Source: M3007 sp037445225 (GTDB lineage Bacteria > Bacteroidota > Bacteroidia > Chitinophagales > Saprospiraceae). Taken from it: a stretch of DNA of 64,000 bases. Position numbers and translations under genes: made by a program. The DNA is taken from NCBI GenBank assembly GCA_037445225.1, contig JBBIKW010000011.1, forward strand, positions 1 through 64,000, given 5' to 3'. Positions 1-7,771 of this stretch are shown here, piece after piece (position 1 is the first letter of the stretch; each line of letters opens with the position of its first letter). The notes under the pieces were generated by a model. The model had not been told where the DNA came from, did not search any database, and worked only from the letters and a program-made list of their open reading frames with translations.

Positions 1-48
1 CGTTTTTAAGAATAGTTTTCATTTGGTTTTTCTGAAAATGATTGATTT

Positions 49-930
49 ATGCGTCCAAAGTTCCTTTTGCTCGTTTTTCCAATAGTCGCTGCGCCATTCT
101 TGTTTGAAAGCGGGTGGTATACCAGTAATAAACCATCGAAGCTTGCGAGTAAAGATGCAGTGCTATCCAATCTGCCGTTGAACGAGGTGGGCTGGTTTCC
201 AGCGGGTTCAACCGTCGAGAAGCTGAACAATGGGGACTTTCGGATTACTCCACCCGAAGGATGGGTGTATGTGGGAAAAGATCGCAATGGCAATCTCTAT
301 ACAGTTCCAGGGGGTATTATAGAGGTCAGCTGCGACTGTACAAGTGGTTCGGGCTGCGACCCCTACGTCCGAGGCGCTGAGCACTGCTGCCTTATGAAAA
401 CAGGATGTGTCGAATGTGATAAGAAGGTTAAAGTAAGTGGCATTCGGAATGGAGAAAGGATTGAGTTTACAGTACAAAAGGGAGGATATATCAATCCAGG
501 GGCGGGTATATATATCGAATCGGAAAATCGAAAACTGCCCTCGGCATTCGATGAGATGTTTGAAGTAGAGACTGTTATCAGCGGCGTTCGGTCGTTTATT
601 GCGGAGAGTGGGTGGACTGAATATGACAACCGTACAGACGAATATCTCAATTTTGTGCTTCACATTTACGGAAGAAGGGGAGTAATTCGCATTCCTAAGA
701 GTGAGATTCCTCCCTTTCCGATTCCTGACATTAGGGCGGTTGTGGTTGACGGCGGCTATTCTTGTACCTGCTCTTCGGGGAACTGCAAGCTTAAAAAGTT
801 AGTGGTATTAGGTACGGGAATTATATATTGTGAAAGCGACGAGTGCCGCGGTTTTTGCACGCTGAAAGCAGAAGGACGTGTAGACCCAGAGTACCCAGAA
901 GCAATAGAGGCAACAGCATACAGATACTGA
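49..930 (+). CDS. Secreted cysteine-rich protein, copy 1, unknown function
   Basis: A 293-residue protein that I do not recognise. A hydrophobic N-terminus (about residues 5-19) looks like a signal peptide, so export to the periplasm or surface is likely. The body holds 13 cysteines in two clusters with similar spacing: Cys95, 97, 103, 113, 114, 120, 123 and Cys239, 241, 246, 261, 266, 270. Both clusters begin with the pattern CxCxSG and end in C-x(2-4)-C, suggesting an internally duplicated, disulfide- or metal-stabilised module. The ATG at 49 is the only start giving the signal peptide. No Shine-Dalgarno sequence or clear promoter is visible. The protein sequence is identical to that of the gene at 1357. 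Confidence 0.75.
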   Translation: MRPKFLLLVFPIVAAPFLFESGWYTSNKPSKLASKDAVLSNLPLNEVGWFPAGSTVEKLNNGDFRITPPEGWVYVGKDRNGNLYTVPGGIIEVSCDCTSGSGCDPYVRGAEHCCLMKTGCVECDKKVKVSGIRNGERIEFTVQKGGYINPGAGIYIESENRKLPSAFDEMFEVETVISGVRSFIAESGWTEYDNRTDEYLNFVLHIYGRRGVIRIPKSEIPPFPIPDIRAVVVDGGYSCTCSSGNCKLKKLVVLGTGIIYCESDECRGFCTLKAEGRVDPEYPEAIEATAYRY

Positions 931-1296
931 GGGCAGATCCATTGTACGGCTGGGTTTTTATCTGCCATCGTTTCGTCCTTTAGGGCAACTCCCTCAAACG
1001 CTTCACTCCTTCGGATGGCGAACCTTTCTTTGCCTTGGTGAACGGGTACAACCATTACCTACGGTGTGCTGGTTCGGACTGCATACACAATGCATGCCGA
1101 ATACCTAAGCTGTACGGAGGGAACCCTGCCTCTTCTAACTCGAAGATGGATTGTAGGTAGGTCGTAAAAAACTGTTTATCAATTAAAAAGAAAATACCCC
1201 ACACTTTTTGGAAAAAATTTTTTTTAAAAAAAGTTAAGAGACTCTTGCACGCTTTAGTAAAGTGCCTATATATTTATGGCGCATTCAAGGGGAAGT
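931..1296 (+). other. Repeat spacer with hairpins (also at 2239-2604)
   Basis: This is non-coding sequence between the duplicated genes. Directly after the stop codon, GGCAGAT (932-938) can pair with ATCTGCC (960-966). Further on, TTCGG (1073-1077) pairs with CCGAA (1097-1101) and TGCAT (1080-1084) with ATGCA (1090-1094), making a longer interrupted hairpin. A run of A and T blocks follows (about 1205-1233). I see no gene, tRNA or integron-type recombination site. The same structures recur 1308 bases downstream. Confidence 0.6.
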
Positions 1297-1315
1297 AAAC
1301 GGTTCGACCGTTTTT
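1297..1315 (+). terminator. Short inverted repeat with T-run (copy 1)
   Basis: AAACGGT (1297-1303) pairs with ACCGTTT (1307-1313) across a TCG loop, followed by more T. It resembles a weak intrinsic terminator sitting exactly on the repeat joint. Stem GC content is modest, so termination would be partial. Confidence 0.45.
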
Positions 1316-2616
1316 AAGAATAGTTTTCATTTGGTTTTTCTGAAAATGATTGATTTATGCGTCCAAAGTTCCTTTTGCTCGTTTTTCCAATAGTCGCTGC
1401 GCCATTCTTGTTTGAAAGCGGGTGGTATACCAGTAATAAACCATCGAAGCTTGCGAGTAAAGATGCAGTGCTATCCAATCTGCCGTTGAACGAGGTGGGC
1501 TGGTTTCCAGCGGGTTCAACCGTCGAGAAGCTGAACAATGGGGACTTTCGGATTACTCCACCCGAAGGATGGGTGTATGTGGGAAAAGATCGCAATGGCA
1601 ATCTCTATACAGTTCCAGGGGGTATTATAGAGGTCAGCTGCGACTGTACAAGTGGTTCGGGCTGCGACCCCTACGTCCGAGGCGCTGAGCACTGCTGCCT
1701 TATGAAAACAGGATGTGTCGAATGTGATAAGAAGGTTAAAGTAAGTGGCATTCGGAATGGAGAAAGGATTGAGTTTACAGTACAAAAGGGAGGATATATC
1801 AATCCAGGGGCGGGTATATATATCGAATCGGAAAATCGAAAACTGCCCTCGGCATTCGATGAGATGTTTGAAGTAGAGACTGTTATCAGCGGCGTTCGGT
1901 CGTTTATTGCGGAGAGTGGGTGGACTGAATATGACAACCGTACAGACGAATATCTCAATTTTGTGCTTCACATTTACGGAAGAAGGGGAGTAATTCGCAT
2001 TCCTAAGAGTGAGATTCCTCCCTTTCCGATTCCTGACATTAGGGCGGTTGTGGTTGACGGCGGCTATTCTTGTACCTGCTCTTCGGGGAACTGCAAGCTT
2101 AAAAAGTTAGTGGTATTAGGTACGGGAATTATATATTGTGAAAGCGACGAGTGCCGCGGTTTTTGCACGCTGAAAGCAGAAGGACGTGTAGACCCAGAGT
2201 ACCCAGAAGCAATAGAGGCAACAGCATACAGATACTGAGGGCAGATCCATTGTACGGCTGGGTTTTTATCTGCCATCGTTTCGTCCTTTAGGGCAACTCC
2301 CTCAAACGCTTCACTCCTTCGGATGGCGAACCTTTCTTTGCCTTGGTGAACGGGTACAACCATTACCTACGGTGTGCTGGTTCGGACTGCATACACAATG
2401 CATGCCGAATACCTAAGCTGTACGGAGGGAACCCTGCCTCTTCTAACTCGAAGATGGATTGTAGGTAGGTCGTAAAAAACTGTTTATCAATTAAAAAGAA
2501 AATACCCCACACTTTTTGGAAAAAATTTTTTTTAAAAAAAGTTAAGAGACTCTTGCACGCTTTAGTAAAGTGCCTATATATTTGTGGCGCATTCAAGGGG
2601 AAGTAAACGGTTCGAC
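1309..2616. repeat. Tandem 1308-bp direct repeat, copy 2
   Basis: Second complete copy of the unit, carrying the identical gene at 1357-2238. It is followed by the first 31 bases of a third copy (2617-2647), after which the sequence diverges into a terminator. The junction between copies falls in the hairpin AAACGGT-TCG-ACCGTTT at 1297-1313, which recurs at 2605-2621. Confidence 0.95.
1357..2238 (+). CDS. Secreted cysteine-rich protein, copy 2, unknown function
   Basis: This gene is identical to the one at 49-930 because the whole 1308-bp unit is duplicated. It has the same signal peptide, the same two cysteine clusters and the same start context. The lack of any substitution within 882 coding bases means that the duplication is very recent, is kept identical by gene conversion, or is an assembly artefact. 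Two copies would double expression of an exported protein. There is no neighbour to suggest a function, since the next gene (2743) lies beyond a strong terminator. Confidence 0.75.
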   Translation: MRPKFLLLVFPIVAAPFLFESGWYTSNKPSKLASKDAVLSNLPLNEVGWFPAGSTVEKLNNGDFRITPPEGWVYVGKDRNGNLYTVPGGIIEVSCDCTSGSGCDPYVRGAEHCCLMKTGCVECDKKVKVSGIRNGERIEFTVQKGGYINPGAGIYIESENRKLPSAFDEMFEVETVISGVRSFIAESGWTEYDNRTDEYLNFVLHIYGRRGVIRIPKSEIPPFPIPDIRAVVVDGGYSCTCSSGNCKLKKLVVLGTGIIYCESDECRGFCTLKAEGRVDPEYPEAIEATAYRY

Positions 2617-2623
2617 CGTTTTT
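2605..2623 (+). terminator. Short inverted repeat with T-run (copy 2)
   Basis: Same hairpin as at 1297-1315, in the second repeat copy. The stronger terminator at 2660 lies just downstream. Confidence 0.45.
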
Positions 2624-2647
2624 AAGAATAGTTTTCATTTGGTTTTT
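2617..2647. repeat. Partial third repeat copy, 31 bp
   Basis: The first 31 bases of the 1308-bp unit recur here and then diverge (C in the unit, T here). This marks the right boundary of the array and shows that its recombination joint lies just past the small inverted repeat that ends each unit. Confidence 0.9.
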
Positions 2648-2659
2648 TGGGGTTTATTA

Positions 2660-2696
2660 GCCGCTGAGCACGTAAGTGTTACAGCGGCTTTTTTTT
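2660..2696 (+). terminator. Strong intrinsic terminator
   Basis: GCCGCTG (2660-2666) pairs perfectly with CAGCGGC (2682-2688) and is followed by eight T residues (2689-2696). It lies downstream of the repeated cysteine-rich genes and isolates them from the next gene at 2743. Confidence 0.88.
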
Positions 2697-2742
2697 GGCA
2701 TGTTTTTAGAAAGCCTTCGAGAGGCCAAATCTGACTAAAATC

Positions 2743-5700
2743 ATGCGTAGAGGTTTCTTCGCGGTGCTCCTGCTTTTGGCTTCGACGCTATTCGTGTTGA
2801 AGTACTACTACAACAATAAAAGCGAGCGGCCTCGAGTATTGATATTTCACAAGACGGAGTTTTACGCTCATGAATGCCTTCCTGCGGCAAAAGCAGCAGT
2901 AGAAGCCTTGTGCGCGCGCAACGGCTGGACAACAGATGCTACAGAGTGGGGGGAGGACTTTACCGAGGAGAACTTGAGCCGTTATGCTGCAGTAGTCTTT
3001 TTATTGACAGCAGGAGATGTTTTAAATCCTACCCAAGAAGTTGTTTTTGAACGCTTTATCCAAGGAGGGGGAGGCTTTGTGGGCATCTATACAGCTATAG
3101 ATACGGAGCACAGCTGGCCGTGGTATCGGCAGTTGGTAGGCGCTGACTACGATGGGCTAATGCCTGTGCAAGAAGCCCTGTTAAGTGTACTCGACTTTGA
3201 GCATCCGTCAACAGAGGCGCTATCTCCCTCTTGGCGGCGAACTGACGAATGGATGAACCTCAAAAACATCCATCCCGAAGCGCGAGTACTCGTAGCCTTG
3301 GAGGAAGGCAGTTGTGTTGGGGGCAAGATGGGAACTTTTCATCCTGTAAGTTGGTGCCGCGAATTTGACGGCGGACGGGCCTTTGTGACGGCCATGGGAC
3401 ACACCGTAGAGGCTTATGGGGAAGCTGCTTTTCTAAAGCACTTAGAAGGCGGGCTAAAGTATGCCGTAGGTGCTGGAAAGCCGGTGGTCTTGGCAAAGCA
3501 CCGCCCTTTCGAAGCAGCCACTCAGAAAGAAGGTTTTGTGAAAACTTCCTTCGTCTGCAACTTAGCAGAGCCGATGTCTATGTGCCCTTTGCCGGATGGG
3601 CGAATCCTCTTTGTAGAGCGGCGCGGTGCCGTCAAGCTTTTTAACCCTGCCGATGGAAAAACAGCCCTAATTGCCACCCTCGAGGTTTTTCATAAAAATG
3701 AAGAAGGCCTCCTGGGTATTGCTGTAGATCCTGAGTGGGAGCAAAACCATTGGATTTATCTGTACTACGCTCCAAAGGAAGGAAGCGAAGCCCTTCGACT
3801 GTCGCGCTTTGTTTTTCGAGAAGATCACTTAGATATCGAGTCGGAGCAAGTTCTTTTAGAAGTGCCCACCGATCGAGATGTCCATGCTCTGCATGCGGCC
3901 GGCTGCCTCCGCTTCGATCGACAGGGCTTTTTGTACCTATCTACGGGCGATAATACCGACCATTACGGCGACGGCTTTTCCGCTATAGACGAGCGACCCG
4001 GCAAAAAGCAGTACGACGCACAAAAGTCGGCGGCCAACTCCATGGATCTGCGCGGTAAGATTTTGCGGATTAAACCCCTCCCCGACGGCTCGTACATCTG
4101 CCCTGCCGGCAACCTGTATGTGGAAGAAGCCGTTCGAGTCTATCGAGGCGGAGAATATCTGTTGTACGACCCAGCATGGGAGGGTACCCTTTATCCAGTG
4201 CGCAGACCGTATGCGGCGAGTATCTGTGCAGACTATCCCAAGCGGTTTGGAGTATGGGCAGGGCGCGGACGGCCAGAGATCTACATCATGGGCTGCCGCA
4301 ATCCCTTTCGCATGGACTTCGACCACCGACGCAACCTGCTCATCTGGGGAGAGCCTGGGCCAGATGCCGGTGTAGCCGATAGTACGCGCGGCCCAGAGGG
4401 ATATGATGAAATCAACGTCGCTGCTCGAGCCGGGTTTTACGGCTGGCCCTATTGCATTGGCCCTAACTTGCCTTATCGGGAGTATGACTACGGAACAGGC
4501 GCATGCGGTAAGTTCTATGACCCAGAGCATCCGTTCAACGACTCGCCCAACAATACGGGCGACCGATATCTTCCGCCTTCGCAGCCGCCGCTGCTGTGGT
4601 ATTCTTTCAAGAGCAATCCCCAGCTGCCTCTCCTGCTCAATGGGACGCGCTGTGCCATGGGCGGCCCGGCCTACTACTGCGACGAATACCCGCCGGCTAC
4701 TCGGCTGCCCAAGCGCTTTGACGGCAAAATCTTGATCTACGAATGGATGCGCAATTGGATTATGGCTGTCGGGATAGACTCTGCCGGGCGCTACACCGAT
4801 ATGCAACCGATGGCACCCCATATTCGCTTGGGCCGTCCCATCGACTTATTTATCGATAAGAACGGCTCGCTGTGGGTGCTCGAGTACGGAACGGAGTGGT
4901 TTTCTCCCAACCCCGATGCCTGTCTGAGTCGCATCGACTATATCCGCGGCAACAGCGACGAGGATGAGGTAGACGAAGTGCAAGCGGCCAACCAGCCTCC
5001 CTCTGTCGAGTGGTTGTTTAACGGCGCCAACGGCTCGTTTTATCGACCCGGCGACACGCTTCACTATGCTCTTCAAGTCTTTGATCCAAAGAGCGGTTCC
5101 CTAACCGATGGCGGCATCCAACCCTCAGAAGTAGTAACCTACATAGGGCCTCGAGTTCCTCAGAGTGCTCTTTCCAAGCTGACCCAAGCTCTTCCCTCGC
5201 CGGCGGAGCACTCCATAGGACGCGGCCAAAAATTGGTTAACGAGTCCGACTGCCGCAGCTGTCACGCCATCGAGCGCAAGATTAATGGGCCAGCATACCG
5301 CGATGTCGCTGGCCGATACGATGGCGACACCAGCGCTTTGAGGCGCTTAACCGAAAAGATTATCAAGGGCGGCAAGGGCGTCTGGGGTGAAGTGGCCATG
5401 AGTGCACACCCGCAATTGGCCGAGACCGATGTCAAGGATATGGTGCGCTGGATACTAAGCTTGAAGGAAGAAAAAGAGGTACCTCTCTTTGGGAGAGGGC
5501 AGCTGGTCACCGCCGAGACAAGGGATCCTAAAGCTAAGGGATATGTATTCTATGCTCGCTATACCGAGCCAGCGGGCGGGGAACAGACGGCGCAAAAAGG
5601 CGAGTCCTTCGTCGCGCTTCGACCAGCCCAGCTGAGCATCTTCGAAGTGGATAGCACTGTCGGCACAACGGCGGTATACGAGCGACCACTTAATAATCGG

Positions 5701-6054
5701 AGGGCTCGACTGCAGGAGTACCGCAACGGCGACTTTTTTGTGCTTAAGAACGTCGACCCTAAGCGACTGCGCGGGTTTTCCTTAGCTGTAGAAGTCTCTC
5801 CCAACAGAGGCCATCTCGGGCGGGGTCATGTTGAAATTCGGATAGGCCACCCGGACAGTACACTGGTGGGCTCCGCTCCGATTCCTTCGACCAACTTTAG
5901 CGGCGCGCTTTCTGAAGTAGTCGTGCCCATAGTACCCCAAGCTTGGCCTTTACAGCGCGGTCGACAGGACGTGTACTTTGTCTTTCGCGCCCCCCATGAT
6001 GCTGAGCATCGCCCCCTGTGTGGCGTAGCTTGGTTAAACGCCGTGCTTTTTTAG
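2743..6054 (+). CDS. ThuA / sugar dehydrogenase-like / cytochrome c fusion
   Basis: A 1103-residue exported multidomain protein with a hydrophobic N-terminal signal or anchor (residues 5-20). Residues about 30-240 form a ThuA-like (glutamine amidotransferase-fold) domain with the typical HPVSW motif and GHT ending. Residues about 260-715 form a six-bladed propeller of the glucose/sorbosone dehydrogenase family. A PKD-like stretch lies near 745-790. Residues about 825-915 are a class I cytochrome c with CRSCH (Cys837, Cys840, His841) and a probable axial Met886. The C-terminus (about 935-1103) resembles a carbohydrate-binding CBM6-type domain. By family this would be a periplasmic PQQ-type sugar oxidase passing electrons to its own haem; the substrate is unknown. 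Members of this fusion family occur widely in Bacteroidota. It is monocistronic here. Confidence 0.88.
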   Translation: MRRGFFAVLLLLASTLFVLKYYYNNKSERPRVLIFHKTEFYAHECLPAAKAAVEALCARNGWTTDATEWGEDFTEENLSRYAAVVFLLTAGDVLNPTQEVVFERFIQGGGGFVGIYTAIDTEHSWPWYRQLVGADYDGLMPVQEALLSVLDFEHPSTEALSPSWRRTDEWMNLKNIHPEARVLVALEEGSCVGGKMGTFHPVSWCREFDGGRAFVTAMGHTVEAYGEAAFLKHLEGGLKYAVGAGKPVVLAKHRPFEAATQKEGFVKTSFVCNLAEPMSMCPLPDGRILFVERRGAVKLFNPADGKTALIATLEVFHKNEEGLLGIAVDPEWEQNHWIYLYYAPKEGSEALRLSRFVFREDHLDIESEQVLLEVPTDRDVHALHAAGCLRFDRQGFLYLSTGDNTDHYGDGFSAIDERPGKKQYDAQKSAANSMDLRGKILRIKPLPDGSYICPAGNLYVEEAVRVYRGGEYLLYDPAWEGTLYPVRRPYAASICADYPKRFGVWAGRGRPEIYIMGCRNPFRMDFDHRRNLLIWGEPGPDAGVADSTRGPEGYDEINVAARAGFYGWPYCIGPNLPYREYDYGTGACGKFYDPEHPFNDSPNNTGDRYLPPSQPPLLWYSFKSNPQLPLLLNGTRCAMGGPAYYCDEYPPATRLPKRFDGKILIYEWMRNWIMAVGIDSAGRYTDMQPMAPHIRLGRPIDLFIDKNGSLWVLEYGTEWFSPNPDACLSRIDYIRGNSDEDEVDEVQAANQPPSVEWLFNGANGSFYRPGDTLHYALQVFDPKSGSLTDGGIQPSEVVTYIGPRVPQSALSKLTQALPSPAEHSIGRGQKLVNESDCRSCHAIERKINGPAYRDVAGRYDGDTSALRRLTEKIIKGGKGVWGEVAMSAHPQLAETDVKDMVRWILSLKEEKEVPLFGRGQLVTAETRDPKAKGYVFYARYTEPAGGEQTAQKGESFVALRPAQLSIFEVDSTVGTTAVYERPLNNRRARLQEYRNGDFFVLKNVDPKRLRGFSLAVEVSPNRGHLGRGHVEIRIGHPDSTLVGSAPIPSTNFSGALSEVVVPIVPQAWPLQRGRQDVYFVFRAPHDAEHRPLCGVAWLNAVLF

Positions 6055-6100
6055 CCCAAATCTGGCCAGCAGATACCCCGTAGGCCAGACATTTGTTTGT

Positions 6101-6958
6101 TTATTTGAAGTAACGCGTCTGAACGAAGAAGCGCGGATCTAATGCCTTCAATTGGCGAGCGGCTGCCGGCGAGAGGACGACCTCGACGTTGGGCCCATAA
6201 GTTGAGGGGATGCGCCCGATGACACGCGCGTAAATGACTACTTGGCTCATGGGGTTGGTTACAGCAATGACAGAGCCTATGGCCGCCTCCCGGTGGAGGG
6301 CATAAAACCGCCCTTTTTCCTCGCTATCGCGGTTCCAGAAGCAGATACCCTGACCTGTGTACTGGGCTTGTTGCTTTTCGTTGGCCTCGAAGTAGGCGCG
6401 GTGGGTTTGTTCAGAGACGGTGTCTACCACGGGCGCGGTATGCCATTCGGGCAAGATACCTTCTAGGCCAAACCACCCTACGTGAAGCATCTGACCGGGG
6501 TGTATGTTGTCGTTAGAAAGCTGGTTTCTGAGGCGTATGGTATCCAGCGGCATGTCAAAAAGACGCCGTGCCACGTGAAAAAGATTGTCGCCGGGTTGCA
6601 CTACGTAGAACAGAGGAGCAAAACGCGTGCGATCGAAAAACGCCCCCTGATAGCGTCGGATGGCGCGGTTAGGGAAAGGAATTTTTAAAAGCACTCCTAC
6701 GCGCAATGTCGGATCGTATTGAAATGTTGGGTTCAAATGATAGAGCTCCTCTAGGCTTAACCCGTAGAAGCGAGCCAAGGAAAACAGCGTTTGACCGGGT
6801 CTGACGATGTGATGGAGATATTTCTGACCGTTTTCTACGGTCATAAGTACGCTGTCGCGCCAAGTGAGTACGACAGGAAAGCCCTTGGGCTGAGTTTCCT
6901 GTGCAAAGAGCGACAGACCGCCGAGCAGCCAAATAATCATTGAGGTTTTCAGTCGCAT
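6101..6958 (-). CDS. LysM protein with RlpA-like C-terminal domain
   Basis: A 285-residue exported protein with a signal peptide ending near residue 20 (LFAQ). Two LysM peptidoglycan-binding domains lie at about residues 49-93 and 118-162. The last 90 residues resemble the double-psi beta-barrel of RlpA-type proteins (a GSVIAVTN-like segment followed by VIGRIP). It probably binds peptidoglycan in the periplasm or helps remodel it. The ATG at 6958 lies 26 bases from a TACCTTTG box on the minus strand (6985-6992). It is divergent from kdsB and convergent with the 2743 gene. Confidence 0.8.
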   Translation of the reverse strand: MRLKTSMIIWLLGGLSLFAQETQPKGFPVVLTWRDSVLMTVENGQKYLHHIVRPGQTLFSLARFYGLSLEELYHLNPTFQYDPTLRVGVLLKIPFPNRAIRRYQGAFFDRTRFAPLFYVVQPGDNLFHVARRLFDMPLDTIRLRNQLSNDNIHPGQMLHVGWFGLEGILPEWHTAPVVDTVSEQTHRAYFEANEKQQAQYTGQGICFWNRDSEEKGRFYALHREAAIGSVIAVTNPMSQVVIYARVIGRIPSTYGPNVEVVLSPAAARQLKALDPRFFVQTRYFK

Positions 6959-6972
6959 GGCGCATTTCTCTG

Positions 6973-6980
6973 TATGTTTG
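6973..6980 (+). promoter_or_regulatory. -7 box for kdsB
   Basis: TATGTTTG matches the Bacteroidota -7 consensus TAnnTTTG, 42 bases before the kdsB GTG. It is only 4 bases from the opposing box at 6985, so the two polymerases would compete for the same DNA. Confidence 0.6.
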
Positions 6981-6984
6981 CGGG

Positions 6985-6992
6985 CAAAGGTA
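6985..6992 (-). promoter_or_regulatory. -7 box for the LysM gene
   Basis: Minus-strand TACCTTTG matches TAnnTTTG, 26 bases before the LysM gene ATG at 6958. It sits back to back with the kdsB box in a 64-bp intergenic region. Confidence 0.6.
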
Positions 6993-7022
6993 TGGTACTC
7001 TGCATCTTATTGATGTAACACG

Positions 7023-7769
7023 GTGGTGGTCGCGATAATTCCAGCGCGTTATGCCTCTTCGCGCTTTCCGGGAAAACCTCTTGTCGATATCTGGGGCAAG
7101 AGCATGATCCAACGCGTATGGGAGCAGGCGCAGCGCGCTAAAACGGTGCAGCGCGTGGTGGTCGCTACTGATGACGAGCGTATCTACCGCCACGTGCAGA
7201 GCTTTGGTGGAGAGGTATATATGACCTCGGCCCAGCATCAAAGCGGCACAGACCGCTGTGCTGAAGTAGCCAGTCAATTGCCCGACGTAGATATAGCTGT
7301 CAACATTCAAGGCGACGAGCCATTTATACATCCTGAGCAAATTGATCTGCTGGTTGAAATGCTTGAGACAAGCCCTCACTGTGCTATTGCCACGCTGGCC
7401 AAACGCATCGGCACCGCAGCCGACCTATTCGACCCTAACGCAGTGAAAGTGGTTTTTTCTAACCGCAACCAGGCGCTGTACTTCAGCCGACACCCTATTC
7501 CCTATGTTCGCCACAGTGCACCGGAAGACTGGTTGAAAGCCGTTCTTTTTTACAAACACATAGGCATTTACGCTTTTCGATACTCTACCCTATTGGAAAT
7601 CGCCCAGCTGCCTCCTGCGCCTTTGGAAAGGGCAGAGGCGTTAGAACAGTTGCGCTGGTTAGCCCACGGCTACGCCATCGCTGTGGCCATCACCGCTGCT
7701 GAAAGCATCAGCATCGACACGCCGGAGGACTTACAGCGGCTGCTCCAGAGCGGACCTCCTCATGGATAG
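7023..7769 (+). CDS. kdsB: 3-deoxy-manno-octulosonate cytidylyltransferase
   Basis: KdsB activates KDO as CMP-KDO (from CTP) in the cytoplasm for the inner core of lipopolysaccharide. The 248 residues match the family length. The N-terminal IPARYASSRFPGKPL nucleotide-binding motif and the NIQGDEP motif near residue 98 are both intact. The start is GTG (7023, or the adjacent GTG at 7026), because an in-frame stop lies at 7011 and no ATG is available. It is convergent with sucC, with only two bases between the two stop codons. Confidence 0.95.
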   Translation: MVVAIIPARYASSRFPGKPLVDIWGKSMIQRVWEQAQRAKTVQRVVVATDDERIYRHVQSFGGEVYMTSAQHQSGTDRCAEVASQLPDVDIAVNIQGDEPFIHPEQIDLLVEMLETSPHCAIATLAKRIGTAADLFDPNAVKVVFSNRNQALYFSRHPIPYVRHSAPEDWLKAVLFYKHIGIYAFRYSTLLEIAQLPPAPLERAEALEQLRWLAHGYAIAVAITAAESISIDTPEDLQRLLQSGPPHG

Positions 7770-7771
7770 CC

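Larger units (their letters stand above)
1..1308. repeat. Tandem 1308-bp direct repeat, copy 1
   Basis: First complete copy of a 1308-bp unit that is repeated head to tail with period exactly 1308. It contains one whole gene (49-930) and a 378-bp spacer. The only difference I see from the second copy is A at 1276 against G at 2584. The left edge is the window edge, so the array may continue further left and the phase of the unit is arbitrary. The unit looks more AT-rich than the rest of the window, especially the spacer. An assembly duplication at a contig end cannot be excluded, although the single mismatch argues mildly for a real duplication. Confidence 0.95.

Noticed and set aside
931..1308. 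Possible integron cassette array with attC sites between the tandem genes
   Set aside because: The spacer has inverted repeats, but no paired core sites of the GTTRRRY type flank each unit, no integrase gene is present, and the two cassettes are identical.
3937..4821. Long minus-strand frame (294 codons) within the ThuA/dehydrogenase gene
   Set aside because: It is antisense to a clearly coding, domain-rich region and shows no protein family features; long shadow frames are expected in GC-rich DNA.
6669..7379. Minus-strand frame of 236 codons across kdsB and the LysM gene start
   Set aside because: It covers the divergent promoters and overlaps both real genes, with no recognisable protein.
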